Of a DNA stretch of 64,000 nt, positions 49,154 through 58,033 are shown one piece after another; positions within the stretch are counted from its first letter, which is position 1, and the number at the start of each line of letters is the position of its first letter. Both the position numbers and the translations under genes were made by a program. The notes under the pieces were generated by a model. The model was not told the origin of the DNA, ran no database searches, and saw nothing but the letters and a program-made list of their open reading frames with translations. The stretch comes from Kribbella sp. ALI-6-A (GTDB taxonomy: Bacteria > Actinomycetota > Actinomycetes > Propionibacteriales > Kribbellaceae): contig NZ_MTQN01000012.1 of NCBI RefSeq assembly GCF_001984195.1, forward strand, positions 1,984,001 to 2,048,000, read 5' to 3'.

Positions 49154-50392
49154 TCAAGCACTGCGCACCTGCTGCTTGGTTAGCGCCGCGGTCACTGCGA
49201 CAGGGATCAGGAGAAGGCCGCAGAGTACCGCCAGCCAGTGGAAGCCGAGTCCGGCCAGTACCGGGCCGGCCGCCGTACCGGCGATGGAGGCGAAGGCGCC
49301 CATCGTCAGGTCGGACAGGCCTTGGGCCGAGGTGCGGATGTCGGTCGGCACCGCGTTGGACAGCAGGGTGGAGCCGGCCACCAGACAGGCCGACCAGCCG
49401 AGGCCCAGCAGCACCAAGGAGAGTGCGGTGAGGCCGTGTGCCTCGTCGGGGGCTACGGCGGCGACGGTCATCGCGGCGGCGAGCACCGCCAGGCCAATGC
49501 CGATGGTGGGGATCCGGCCGAGGCGGTCGGCGAGCCAGCCCATCACCGGCGACAGGGCGTACATGCCGGCCACGTGACCGCTGATCACGAAGCCGACGAC
49601 GGTCAGCGAGGCGCCGTGGTGGCGCAGGTGAACCGAGGTCATCGACATCACGCCGACCATCACCGAGTGCGCGGTGGCGATGGACAGCAGCCCGAGCCGG
49701 GCGTGGGGGATGGCCATCACCCGGCGCAGCGTGGTGATCAGCGGTTGGCGCTCCACCTTCGTCCGCGGTGTCGAGAGCTGCAGACGCCGCAGCCCGAACC
49801 AGACCGTGGCCAGGCTCAGCGCGAAGGCGATCACCGAGAACAGGTACGGCCCGGCCAGCGCCAGGACACCGACCGACGTACCGACCGAGCCGCCGAGGCC
49901 GGTGAGGTTGGGGCCGACCACCACACCGATGGTCGTCGCCCAGACCACCACCGACAGGGAGCGGGCGACGTACTTGGGGTCGGCGGCGTCGGTCGCGGCG
50001 TACCGGGACTGGAGGTTGGCGGCCGAGCCGCTGCCGAACAGACACCCGGCCAGCAGCAGGAGGACGAGCGAGTCGATCTGCGCGGCGACGATGCTGAGCG
50101 CCGCGCCGAGCGTGGCGATCAGGTAGCCGGTCGCCAGGGAGACCCGGCGGCCGTGGGTACGCGCCAGACCGGCCAGCGGTACGGCGAGCACGGCCGCTCC
50201 GAGCGTGGTCGACGTGGCGACCAGTCCGGCCATCGAGGTCGAGCCGGAGATGTTCTCCGCGAGCAGACCGGCGACCGCGAAGCCGCTGGCCACCGCGACG
50301 CCGCCAACCACGTTGCTGATCACCAGCACCCGCAGGGTCGAGCGCTGGAGGCTGGCGGGGGTCACGTCCTGCGGCACGGGGTCGGCGGTCAC
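49154..50392 (-). CDS. Major facilitator superfamily transporter
   Basis: 412 residues, GTG start, twelve membrane helices. 'GLARTHGRRVSLATGY' between helices 2 and 3 and 'GWLADRLGRIPTIGIG' between helices 8 and 9 are the MFS loop motifs (G-x-x-x-D-R-x-G-R-R-type). The family points to drug or metabolite efflux, but a substrate cannot be given. It is divergent from the hexosaminidase gene at 50579 with about 190 bases between them, which include the palindrome at 50530-50550. Confidence 0.9.
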   Translation of the reverse strand: MTADPVPQDVTPASLQRSTLRVLVISNVVGGVAVASGFAVAGLLAENISGSTSMAGLVATSTTLGAAVLAVPLAGLARTHGRRVSLATGYLIATLGAALSIVAAQIDSLVLLLLAGCLFGSGSAANLQSRYAATDAADPKYVARSLSVVVWATTIGVVVGPNLTGLGGSVGTSVGVLALAGPYLFSVIAFALSLATVWFGLRRLQLSTPRTKVERQPLITTLRRVMAIPHARLGLLSIATAHSVMVGVMSMTSVHLRHHGASLTVVGFVISGHVAGMYALSPVMGWLADRLGRIPTIGIGLAVLAAAMTVAAVAPDEAHGLTALSLVLLGLGWSACLVAGSTLLSNAVPTDIRTSAQGLSDLTMGAFASIAGTAAGPVLAGLGFHWLAVLCGLLLIPVAVTAALTKQQVRSA

Positions 50393-50529
50393 CCGCTCAG
50401 CCTCTCACCCGGAACGCTGTCGCGGCAGAGAATTAGCAGGGCCCGTAACTGCTCACCACTCGGTCTTGCGCGCAGATCGGAGCGTGGACCGTACCTGTCC
50501 CGCGCGGGGGTCGCGCTTGTAGGGTCCTA

Positions 50530-50550
50530 TTCGGCAAGGTTCTTGCCGAA
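50530..50550. promoter_or_regulatory. Palindrome TTCGGCAAG-N3-CTTGCCGAA, candidate operator
   Basis: Two perfect nine-base half-sites (50530-50538, 50542-50550) sit 28 bases before the GH20 start and in the divergent region shared with the MFS gene. It could also act as an RNA hairpin in the leader. It does not match the DasR element that I know. Confidence 0.45.
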
Positions 50551-50578
50551 GCGTTCCTCGAGACCTCTTGGAGTCCGG

Positions 50579-52006
50579 ATGCCCGACATCGCGATCGTCC
50601 CCGCACCGCGTGAACTCGTCGTCGACGACGGCCGCTGGATCACCGCCGACCCGGCCACCGACGCGGTCCGGACCGTCGTGGACAACCTCGGCGAGACCGA
50701 GTACCGGATCGACGTCACCGCGGACGGCGCGCGGCTGTCGGCCGGTTCGGAGGACGCGCTGCGCTGGGCGGACACGACGTACCGGCAGTTGCTGGACGCC
50801 GCCGAGCCGGCCGAGGACGGCAAGGTCTCGGTGCCGGCGGTGCGGATCGCGGACGCGCCGCGGTTCGCCTGGCGCGGCATGATGCTCGACGTCTCCCGGC
50901 ACTTCATGCCGAAGGAGTTCGTGCTCAAGGTCGTCGACGTGGTCGCGCTGCACCGGATGAACATGCTGCACCTGCACCTGACCGACGACCAGGGCTGGCG
51001 GGTCGAGATCGAGGCCTACCCCAAGCTCACCGAGGTCGGCGCCTGGCGGCCGGAGTCGATGGTCGGCCGGATGACGCACGAGCAGGCCGAGTTCGACTAC
51101 GACGGTACGCCGCACGGCGGGTTCTACACCAAGGACGACCTGCGCGAGATCGTCGCGTACGCCGCCGAGCGTGGCATCACCGTCGTCCCCGAGATCGACC
51201 TGCCCGGCCACATGCAGGCGGCGATCGCGGCGTACCCGGAGCTCGGCAACCACCCCGACCAGCAGCTCGGCGTCCGCAAGATCTGGGGCATCAGCGAGGA
51301 CGTGCTGAACGTCAACGACGCGACCGTCGAGTTCGTCCGGACCGTGCTGCGCGAGGTGCTGGAGATCTTCCCCGGCCCGTACATCCACCTCGGTGGGGAC
51401 GAGTGCCCGGCCCGTCAGTGGCGCGAGTCCGAGGCGGCGCAGCAGCGGCAGGCCGAGCTCGGGCTGACCGAGGCCGGGCAGCTGCAGGGCTGGTTCACCG
51501 CGCAGGTCGCGTCGGTGCTGACCGAGCAGGGCCGCCGGCTGGTCGGCTGGGACGAGATGGTCGAGACCGACTGCCCCAAGGACGCCGTGATCATGGCCTG
51601 GCGCAGCGCCCAGCGCGGCGAGATCGCCGCGAAGGCCGGCCACGACGTGGTGATGACGCCGTGCGAGTCGGTGTACTTCGACTACTACCAGGGTGACCCG
51701 GAGACCGAGCCGCTCGCGATCGGCGGCTTCATCCCGCTGGACAAGGTCTACGACTTCGAGGTCGTGCCCGCGGGCCTGACCGACGAGGAGCAGGCTCGCA
51801 TCGTCGGTGCCCAGTGCAACGTGTGGACCGAGTACATGGAGGGCCCGGAGCAGGTCGGCTACATGCTGCTCCCACGCCTGTCCGCCTTCTCCGAACGCGC
51901 CTGGGGCTCCCCGAAGACGCCGTACGACGAGTTTGTCAGCCGGCTGCGTCCGCACCTGCGGCGGATCGAGGCGCTGGGCCTGAACTACCGGCCGCTCGAC
52001 CAGTAG
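50579..52006 (+). CDS. Beta-N-acetylhexosaminidase, GH20
   Basis: It cleaves terminal N-acetylglucosamine or N-acetylgalactosamine by substrate-assisted catalysis. 475 residues from ATG 50579. A GH20b domain (about 1-95) precedes the barrel, which starts at 'FAWRGMMLDVSRHF'. The catalytic pair is Asp274-Glu275 in 'HLGGDECP'; 'HLHLTDDQGWRVEI' and 'MAWRSAQRG' are also typical. There is no signal peptide, so it should work on imported sugars such as chitobiose or peptidoglycan fragments in the cytoplasm. It could use substrates taken up by ABC systems like the one at 44-48 kb; that link is speculation. Confidence 0.95.
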   Translation: MPDIAIVPAPRELVVDDGRWITADPATDAVRTVVDNLGETEYRIDVTADGARLSAGSEDALRWADTTYRQLLDAAEPAEDGKVSVPAVRIADAPRFAWRGMMLDVSRHFMPKEFVLKVVDVVALHRMNMLHLHLTDDQGWRVEIEAYPKLTEVGAWRPESMVGRMTHEQAEFDYDGTPHGGFYTKDDLREIVAYAAERGITVVPEIDLPGHMQAAIAAYPELGNHPDQQLGVRKIWGISEDVLNVNDATVEFVRTVLREVLEIFPGPYIHLGGDECPARQWRESEAAQQRQAELGLTEAGQLQGWFTAQVASVLTEQGRRLVGWDEMVETDCPKDAVIMAWRSAQRGEIAAKAGHDVVMTPCESVYFDYYQGDPETEPLAIGGFIPLDKVYDFEVVPAGLTDEEQARIVGAQCNVWTEYMEGPEQVGYMLLPRLSAFSERAWGSPKTPYDEFVSRLRPHLRRIEALGLNYRPLDQ

Positions 52007-52109
52007 CCGAAGAGCCCACTGCTCCCACCGGGCCTGCGACAGTTGGACGGGACCGGCTCCGGCGGCGACGATGAGTTGTCGGCCGGAGCCGGCCGGGAGC
52101 GGAGGATCT

Positions 52110-53471
52110 ATGACAGCGGTCGGGCCGCTGGACGCGATGTTCCTGCTCGGGGAGACGCGTGAGCAGGCGATGCACGTCGGTGGGCTGATGCTGTTCGAGC
52201 TGCCGGAGGGGGCCGGGCGGGAGTTCGTGTCGCGGCTCTACCAGGAGATGCTCGCCGTGGACTCCGTCAGCCCGATGTTCGCCCGGCGGGTGCGTAATCG
52301 CCCGGTCGACCTCGGCTACTGGTCGTGGGAGCAGGACGACGAGATCGATCTCGAGTACCACCTGCGGTTGTCGGCGCTGGCCCGGCCTGGGCGCTACCGG
52401 GAACTGTTCGAGCTGACCTCGCGGCTGCACGGCACTCTGCTCGACCGCCGCCGGCCGCTGTGGGAGATGCACCTGATCGAGGGCGTGGAAGGCCACCGCT
52501 TCGCCCTCTACACCAAGGTCCACCACGCGTTGCTCGACGGCGTGAGCGCCCTGCGGCTGATGCAGCAGATGCTCACGACCGATCCCGCCCGTACCGGCAT
52601 GCCGGCGCCGTTCGCCTTGCCGGACAGCCCTCCGTCGTCCGTGCAACGCGATCAGAGTCGGCTCGGGCTGTTCGGGCGGGCGGTCGCTGACCTTGCGGAG
52701 CTTCCGGCGGTGGGCCTGAGGAGCGCGGTGCGCGCGCTGCGGGCCGAGCACCCGCCGGGCGCGTTCCAGGCGCCGCGGACGATCTTCAACCAGCCGATCA
52801 CCGGTTCGCGGCGGTTCGCGGCACAGTCCTGGCCGATGGAACGGTTGGAGAAGGTGCGCGCGCTGACCGGCGCGACGCTGAACGACGTGATGCTGGCGAT
52901 GTGTGGCGGTGCGCTCCGACGGTATCTGCAGGAGCAGAACGCCCTGCCTGACAAGGGATTGACCGCGCTGGTGCCGGTCTCGCTGCGTGGTGCCGAAGGC
53001 AACGGACCGGGCGGCGCGAACTCGCTGGCGACGCTGATCGCCGACCTCGCGACGGACGAACGTGACCCGGGGCGTCGGCTACGCCGCATCATGGACTCGA
53101 CCAGCCGCGGCAAGCGCACGCTGTCGGAGTTGAGCCCGGTGCAGAACCTGATGATCGGGGCGCTCGGCATCGGCTCCGCGGGCCCGGCCGCGGTCCTGCC
53201 GGGACTGGCCGGGCGCACGACCCCGCCGTTCAACCTGGTGATCTCCAACATCCCCGGACCGGCCGAGAGCCCGTTGTACTGGAACCAGTCGCGGCTGCTC
53301 GGCATGTACCCGGCGTCGATCGTGCTCAACGGGCAGGCGCTCAACATCAGTGTCACCAGCTACGACCAGCAGTTGCACTTCGGCCTCACCGGCTGCCGGC
53401 GCACGGTCCCTCATCTGCAACGGCTGCTGGTGCACTTGGAGCACGCGCTGCAGGAGCTGGAGAAGCTCTAG
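52110..53471 (+). CDS. Wax ester synthase / diacylglycerol acyltransferase family protein
   Basis: 453 residues from ATG 52110 with GGAGGAT upstream. The catalytic HHxxxDG motif is 'HHALLDG' (138-144); 'RPLWEMHLIEG' (115-124) and 'NLVISNIPGP' are other family marks. WS/DGAT enzymes make triacylglycerol or wax esters from acyl-CoA for storage lipid, and actinomycetes carry several copies. It is a lone gene here, with a convergent VOC gene downstream. Confidence 0.93.
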   Translation: MTAVGPLDAMFLLGETREQAMHVGGLMLFELPEGAGREFVSRLYQEMLAVDSVSPMFARRVRNRPVDLGYWSWEQDDEIDLEYHLRLSALARPGRYRELFELTSRLHGTLLDRRRPLWEMHLIEGVEGHRFALYTKVHHALLDGVSALRLMQQMLTTDPARTGMPAPFALPDSPPSSVQRDQSRLGLFGRAVADLAELPAVGLRSAVRALRAEHPPGAFQAPRTIFNQPITGSRRFAAQSWPMERLEKVRALTGATLNDVMLAMCGGALRRYLQEQNALPDKGLTALVPVSLRGAEGNGPGGANSLATLIADLATDERDPGRRLRRIMDSTSRGKRTLSELSPVQNLMIGALGIGSAGPAAVLPGLAGRTTPPFNLVISNIPGPAESPLYWNQSRLLGMYPASIVLNGQALNISVTSYDQQLHFGLTGCRRTVPHLQRLLVHLEHALQELEKL

Positions 53472-53539
53472 ATCAAGCGCGGCAGGATTTTCCCGTCGCT
53501 GTAAACGTGAAGAGCAGCCGGCGGAGCTGCCCGGCGCGC

Positions 53540-54181
53540 TCACAACCTGATGATGCCGTTCGGGGTCTGGAAGACCGCGGCGTTCAGTCCCGGCTGGCCG
53601 TTCGGGCCGACCCAGGCGACGTCGAGGTCGTCGAGCAGGTGGTCGGCCGGGTGGCCGATCCATTCGGTCACCCGGGTCGGGTCGCCGGCGATCTCCAGCG
53701 CGGTCAGCTTGATGCCCTTGCCGCCGACCGACGGGTGCTGGGTGAGGTCGTCCCAGTGGATGAAGAACGGCAGTTGCGGGTCGGCCATCAGACCCTTGAC
53801 GCCGATCTGCCGCCAGGTGATGTTCACCCCGTCCGGCCGGTGCCGGTTGCCCGGAACGGCGTCGCGGCCGAGCCGCTTCTCCATCCGCTCCATGTCGCGG
53901 ACCGCGACGACCCAGCCCAGCCAGCCGCCGCCGAGCTCCTTGCGGGCCCGGACCGCCTGACCGAACGGCGCCTTGTCCGAGGCCGGGTGGTCGAGCACGT
54001 CGACCACCTCGATGTAGCGGTCGTTCTCCAGCGGGAGAATGTGGTTGACGGTCCCGAACCGCGGATGCACGCCACCGTCGACGAAGTCCGCCCCCAGCAG
54101 CGCGGACAACCGCTCGACCGTGGCTCGGTACCCGTCGGGTCCGGCCGCGTACGACAGATGATCCAAGCGCATGTCAGTCAT
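53540..54181 (-). CDS. VOC-superfamily protein (glyoxalase-like domain)
   Basis: 213 residues from ATG 54181 (alternative ATG 54172). 'MRLDHLSYAAGPDGYRATVERLSALLG' opens a Glyoxalase-like domain of the Glyoxalase_3 kind. 'GGVHPRFGTVNHILPLENDRYIEVVDVLDHP' carries the His and Glu that in such proteins bind a metal or substrate. 'LPFFIHWDD' marks the second half. Substrate unknown. It is divergent from the SDR gene, with about 95 bases between them. Confidence 0.85.
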   Translation of the reverse strand: MTDMRLDHLSYAAGPDGYRATVERLSALLGADFVDGGVHPRFGTVNHILPLENDRYIEVVDVLDHPASDKAPFGQAVRARKELGGGWLGWVVAVRDMERMEKRLGRDAVPGNRHRPDGVNITWRQIGVKGLMADPQLPFFIHWDDLTQHPSVGGKGIKLTALEIAGDPTRVTEWIGHPADHLLDDLDVAWVGPNGQPGLNAAVFQTPNGIIRL

Positions 54182-54276
54182 TCTGTGCCCTGGCACCGAC
54201 ACTCGCCGATCCGGGGTGTCGTTACGAAGGGCACCCTTACCTGGTTGACCGGGCAGAAACAGGGCACGCTGCGATC

Positions 54277-55227
54277 ATGCGAACAGTCGTCGTCGGAGGC
54301 ACCGGACACATCGGCACCTACCTCGTCCCCGGGCTGGTCCGGGCCGGCCACCAGGTCACCGTGCTCAGCCGCGGCGCCCGTACGCCGTACCGGTCGAGCG
54401 GGGAGTGGCAGGAGGTCGAGCTGATCGAGATCGACCGCGCCGAGGAGGATGCCGCCGGCACCTTTGGGCAACGCGTCGCCGACCTGCGCCCGGACGTCGT
54501 GGTCGACCTGATCTGCTTCACCGAGGACAGCGCCCGCCAGCTCGCCGAGGCGGTCAACGGCAAGGTCCAGCACCTGTTGCACTGCGGCACGATCTGGGTG
54601 CACGGCCCGAGCGCGAGTGTCCCGACCCGCGAGGACGCGCTCCGCAATCCCTTCGGCGACTACGGCGTCGCGAAGGCCGCGATCGAGCGCTACCTGCTCG
54701 ACCAGGCCCGGCGTCACGGCCTGCCCGCCACCGTGATTCACCCCGGCCACATCAGCGGCCCCGGCTGGACGCCGGTCAACCCGGCCGGCCACCTGGACCT
54801 CGCCGTCTTCGAGAAGCTTGCCCAGGGCGTCGAACTGGTCCTGCCGAACCTCGGTCTGGAGACCGTCCAGCACGTGCACGCCGCCGACGTGGCCGGCGTC
54901 TTCCTGGCCGCGATCGCGAACCGATCGGTCGCGGTCGGTGAGAGCTTCCACGCCGTCGCCGACGGCGCGATGACCCTGCGCGGATACGCCGAGGCGGTGG
55001 CCGCGTACTTCGGTCAGGAGCCGCGGCTGACGTTCCTGCCGTTCGAGCAGTGGCGCGAGACCGTGGACGAGCGGGACGCGCAGATCACCTACGACCACAT
55101 CGCGCACAGCCCGCACTGCTCGATGGAGAAGGCGGCCCGGCTGCTCGGCTTCCGCCCGCGCTACTCGGCGCTGGAGACCACGCTGGAAGCGATCGAGTGG
55201 CTGGTCGGCGCGGGAAAACTCAGTTAG
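54277..55227 (+). CDS. NAD-dependent epimerase / extended SDR oxidoreductase
   Basis: 316 residues. The nucleotide-binding motif 'GGTGHIG' (7-13) is of the extended SDR type. 'HCGTIWVHGPS' and 'FGDYGVAKAAIERYLL' hold the Thr/Tyr-x3-Lys catalytic set (Y-G-V-A-K). 'VIHPGHISGPGWTPVNP' binds the sugar or other substrate in relatives. It resembles proteins annotated as NAD-dependent epimerases with no fixed substrate. Its 3' end overlaps the converging cysteine-rich gene by eight bases. Confidence 0.88.
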   Translation: MRTVVVGGTGHIGTYLVPGLVRAGHQVTVLSRGARTPYRSSGEWQEVELIEIDRAEEDAAGTFGQRVADLRPDVVVDLICFTEDSARQLAEAVNGKVQHLLHCGTIWVHGPSASVPTREDALRNPFGDYGVAKAAIERYLLDQARRHGLPATVIHPGHISGPGWTPVNPAGHLDLAVFEKLAQGVELVLPNLGLETVQHVHAADVAGVFLAAIANRSVAVGESFHAVADGAMTLRGYAEAVAAYFGQEPRLTFLPFEQWRETVDERDAQITYDHIAHSPHCSMEKAARLLGFRPRYSALETTLEAIEWLVGAGKLS

Positions 55228-56002
55228 ACGCGGGCAGCATCGGGGAGGCCGGACCCGGCAGCGAGGGGGACGCCGGGTGCGGCAGCAACGGCCGCGCGGC
55301 TTCCAGGTGCCGGCGGCAGTACTCCGCCAGGACGTCGTACGCCTTCGGGCCCATCAGCGTCTGCAGCTCGACCTTGCTGGACTCGAAGACCGCCTCGACG
55401 CCGATGTGCGCCTCGGTGTTACCGGTGCAGTACCAGTCCAGGTCGTGCCCACCCGGACCCCACCCGCGCCGGTCGTACTCACCGATCCCGACCTCCGTGT
55501 ACGACGTGCCGTCGGGCCGCTCGACGTCGCGGAACGTGCGCCGGATCGGCAGCTGCCAGCAGACGTCGGGCTTGGTCTCGACGAAGTGCACGCCCTGCTT
55601 GAGCGCGAGCCCGTGCAGCGCGCAGCCGGCGCCGCCCTCGAAGCCCGGCCGGTTCAGGAAGATGCAGGCGCCCTCGAAGACGCGGGTCTTGCGGTCGCCC
55701 TCGTCGTCGGTCTCGACCCAGCCGTTCTTCTTGCCCTCCTTGCGGAACTGCCAGTCCTCCTTGCCGAGCTGCTTGACGTAGCCCTTCACCCGGTCCTCGT
55801 CCTCGGCGTCGGAGAAGTGCGCGCCGAGCGTGCAGCAGCCGTCGTTCGGGCGGCCCTTGTAGATGCCGCGGCAGCCGCCGCCGAAGATGCAGGTCCAGTT
55901 GGAGGTCAGCCAGGTCAGGTCGCAGCGGAAGACCTGGTCGGGATCGTCGGGGTCGACGAACTCGACGTAGGCACGGGGGAAATCGAGAGAAACCTCAGGC
56001 AC
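55220..56002 (-). CDS. Conserved cysteine-rich actinobacterial protein
   Basis: 260 residues with about ten cysteines. The strongest block is 'CIFGGGCRGIYKGRPNDGCC' (about 38-57), followed later by 'GACIFLNR', 'GGAGCALHG', 'KPDVCWQLP' and 'DWYCTGN'. Such spacing suggests a bound iron-sulfur cluster or zinc, as in the YkgJ/DUF3109-like groups. I recall a similar protein, Rv0495c, next to ppx in M. tuberculosis, reported to influence redox balance; this should be checked. The C-terminal Pro-rich tail is variable. It is divergent from the Ppx gene at 56224. Confidence 0.8.
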   Translation of the reverse strand: MPEVSLDFPRAYVEFVDPDDPDQVFRCDLTWLTSNWTCIFGGGCRGIYKGRPNDGCCTLGAHFSDAEDEDRVKGYVKQLGKEDWQFRKEGKKNGWVETDDEGDRKTRVFEGACIFLNRPGFEGGAGCALHGLALKQGVHFVETKPDVCWQLPIRRTFRDVERPDGTSYTEVGIGEYDRRGWGPGGHDLDWYCTGNTEAHIGVEAVFESSKVELQTLMGPKAYDVLAEYCRRHLEAARPLLPHPASPSLPGPASPMLPASN

Positions 56003-56084
56003 CCGAAAAGCCTACGCGCCCCGGCTCCGATCTCCGGCATCGTCGGCCCGACCGGGCCGACGGGTCTGCCTGCCGATCGGTAGT

Positions 56085-56173
56085 TCGTGGGGCCCTCCCG
56101 GTCTGGACTGAGGAGTGGAGGGAGCGAAGCGACCGGAGCGACGAGGGAAGACCGGGAGCCAGGGGCCCCACGA
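56085..56173. repeat. Imperfect long inverted repeat upstream of the Ppx gene
   Basis: TCGTGGGGCC...CGGTCT at 56085-56104 is mirrored by AGACCGGGAG...CCCACGA at 56149-56173, with a five-base bulge. The 44-base interior and the flank are rich in GAGCGAAGCGACCGGAGCGA-type motifs, which are common in actinomycete intergenic repeats. It may be a REP-like element. Confidence 0.55.
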
Positions 56174-56223
56174 TCCGCCGAGCGGAGCGAGGCAGATCGC
56201 ACAGCGTCCAGTAGCGTGAGGGT

Positions 56224-57156
56224 ATGCGGCTCGGCGTACTCGACGTGGGATCAAACACCGTTCATCTGCTCGTGGTGGACGCGCACCGTGGTGCCGCGCC
56301 ACTCCCGGCGTACTCGCACAAGATCGAACTGCGGCTGGCCGAGCACCTGGACAAGGACGGCAACATCGACCACTCCGGCGCGGAGAACCTGGTCGCCTTC
56401 GTGAAGGAGGCGGCGCAGCTGGCCGAGGACAAGGGCTGCGAGTCCGTGCTCGCGTTCGCCACCTCCGCGCTGCGAGAGGCGCCGAACGGCGAGAAGGTGC
56501 TCGAGCGGGTCCGGACCGAGACCGGCGTGGACCTGCAGGTGCTCAGCGGGAACGACGAGGCCCGGCTGACGTTCCTGGCCGTGCGCCGGTGGTTCGGCTG
56601 GTCGTCGGGGCGGCTGGCGGTGTTCGACATCGGCGGTGGCTCGCTGGAGATCGCGGCCGGGTCCGACGAGGAGCCGACGATCGCGGTGTCCGTGCCGCTC
56701 GGGGCCGGCCGGCTGACGCGGGAGGGCCTGACCACCGATCCGCCGGACAAGGACGAGGTCCGGGCGCTGCGCAAGCGGATCCGGGTCAACATGGCCGCGG
56801 TGGCCGGCGACGTCCTGCGGGCCGGCCGCCCGCAGCGCGCGGTCGCCACCAGCAAGACGTTCCGCTCGCTGGCCCGGATCTGCGGAGCGGCGCCGTCCGA
56901 CGACGGTCCGTACGTGCCGCGCTCGCTGCATCGCGACGACCTGAGCGAGTGGGTGCCGAAGCTGATCGCGATGACCGCGGCCGAGCGGGCCGACCTGCCC
57001 GGCGTCTCGATCGGCCGGAGCAGCCAGTTGGTGGCCGGTGCCCTGGTGGCCGACGCGGTGATGGACCTGTTCGACCTGACTTCGCTCGAGGTCTGTCCGT
57101 GGGCGCTGCGCGAAGGCGTCATTTTGAACCGGCTGGACCAGCTGCAACCCCGATGA
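56224..57156 (+). CDS. ppx: Ppx/GppA family phosphatase (exopolyphosphatase-like)
   Basis: 310 residues. The ASKHA-fold phosphate loop 'DVGSNTVHL' (7-15), 'FATSALREAPNG' and the second loop 'FDIGGGSLEIA' (about 139-149) define the family, and 'SVPLGAGRLT' follows. These enzymes hydrolyse polyphosphate or guanosine pentaphosphate. The protein is the short, two-domain actinobacterial type, like Ppx1 of mycobacteria, which acts mainly on short-chain polyphosphate. It precedes the isomerase gene by 22 bases, so they share a transcript. Confidence 0.93.
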   Translation: MRLGVLDVGSNTVHLLVVDAHRGAAPLPAYSHKIELRLAEHLDKDGNIDHSGAENLVAFVKEAAQLAEDKGCESVLAFATSALREAPNGEKVLERVRTETGVDLQVLSGNDEARLTFLAVRRWFGWSSGRLAVFDIGGGSLEIAAGSDEEPTIAVSVPLGAGRLTREGLTTDPPDKDEVRALRKRIRVNMAAVAGDVLRAGRPQRAVATSKTFRSLARICGAAPSDDGPYVPRSLHRDDLSEWVPKLIAMTAAERADLPGVSIGRSSQLVAGALVADAVMDLFDLTSLEVCPWALREGVILNRLDQLQPR

Positions 57157-57178
57157 ACTCCCACGAAGGCACCTACCG

Positions 57179-58033
57179 ATGAACACCCGCACGGCCGCGA
57201 AGATCGGCCTGTCCACCGCGTCCGTCTATCCCGAGTCGACCGCCAGCGCCTTCGAGCTGGCCGCCCGACTGGGGTACGACGGCGTGGAGGTGATGGTCGG
57301 CATCGACCCGCTGAGCACCCAGATCGACGCGATCAAGCGGCTGGTCGACTACCACCAGCTGCCGGTGCTCGCGATCCACGCGCCGTGTCTGCTGATCACC
57401 CAGCGGGTCTGGGGGACCGATCCGTGGGGCAAGCTCGAGCGCAGCGCCGAGGCGGCCAAGGACCTGGGCGCCGACGTGGTGGTCGTGCACCCGCCGTTCC
57501 GCTGGCAGCGCGACTACGCGCGCGGCTTCGTCGAGGGCATCGCGCGGCTGGAGCAGGACAGCGGGGTCGTGTTCGCGGTCGAGAACATGTACCCGTGGCG
57601 CGCGCCGGGCAAGGGCCTGCAGGCCTACGCCCCGAGCTGGGACCCGACCGAGCAGAGCTACGCGCACACCACCCTCGACCTGTCCCATTCCTCGACCGCC
57701 GAGCAGGACTGCGTCGAGCTCGCGGCGACGATGGGCCGCACGCTCAAGCACATCCACCTGACCGACGGCACCGGCTCCGCGAAGGACGAGCACCTGGTGC
57801 CCGGCCGGGGGACCCAGCGCGCCGCCGATCTCCTGCAGGGCCTGGCGAACAACGACTTCCGCGGCCACATCGTGATCGAGATCAACACCCGCCGCGCCTC
57901 CAGCCGCTCCGAGCGCGAGGTCGACCTGATCGAGTCGCTCGAGTTCACCCGCAAGCATTTCGTCCGGACCGCCACTGCCCGCACCGGCTTCGCCGTCACT
58001 CCGGACGGCGAGGTCTCGGAGCTCACTCCGTGA
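57179..58033 (+). CDS. Sugar phosphate isomerase/epimerase-like TIM-barrel protein
   Basis: 284 residues of the AP-endonuclease-2 (xylose-isomerase-like) barrel family. 'IGLSTASVYPESTASAFELAARLGYDGVEVMVG' at the start, 'AIHAPCLLIT', 'DVVVVHPPFRW', 'VFAVENMYPW', 'TLDLSHSSTA', 'HIHLTDG' and 'GHIVIEINTR' supply the usual Glu, Asp and His metal ligands on successive strands. A relative follows ppx in M. tuberculosis as well. The substrate is unknown. Its stop overlaps a GTG that starts the mini-ORF chain in front of tetR. Confidence 0.88.
   Translation: MNTRTAAKIGLSTASVYPESTASAFELAARLGYDGVEVMVGIDPLSTQIDAIKRLVDYHQLPVLAIHAPCLLITQRVWGTDPWGKLERSAEAAKDLGADVVVVHPPFRWQRDYARGFVEGIARLEQDSGVVFAVENMYPWRAPGKGLQAYAPSWDPTEQSYAHTTLDLSHSSTAEQDCVELAATMGRTLKHIHLTDGTGSAKDEHLVPGRGTQRAADLLQGLANNDFRGHIVIEINTRRASSRSEREVDLIESLEFTRKHFVRTATARTGFAVTPDGEVSELTP

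Noticed and set aside
49238..50578. Possible N-terminal extension of the GH20 protein
   Set aside because: The frame stays open upstream over the MFS gene, but the extension is antisense, rich in Arg/Gly/Glu, and the family starts at the chosen ATG.
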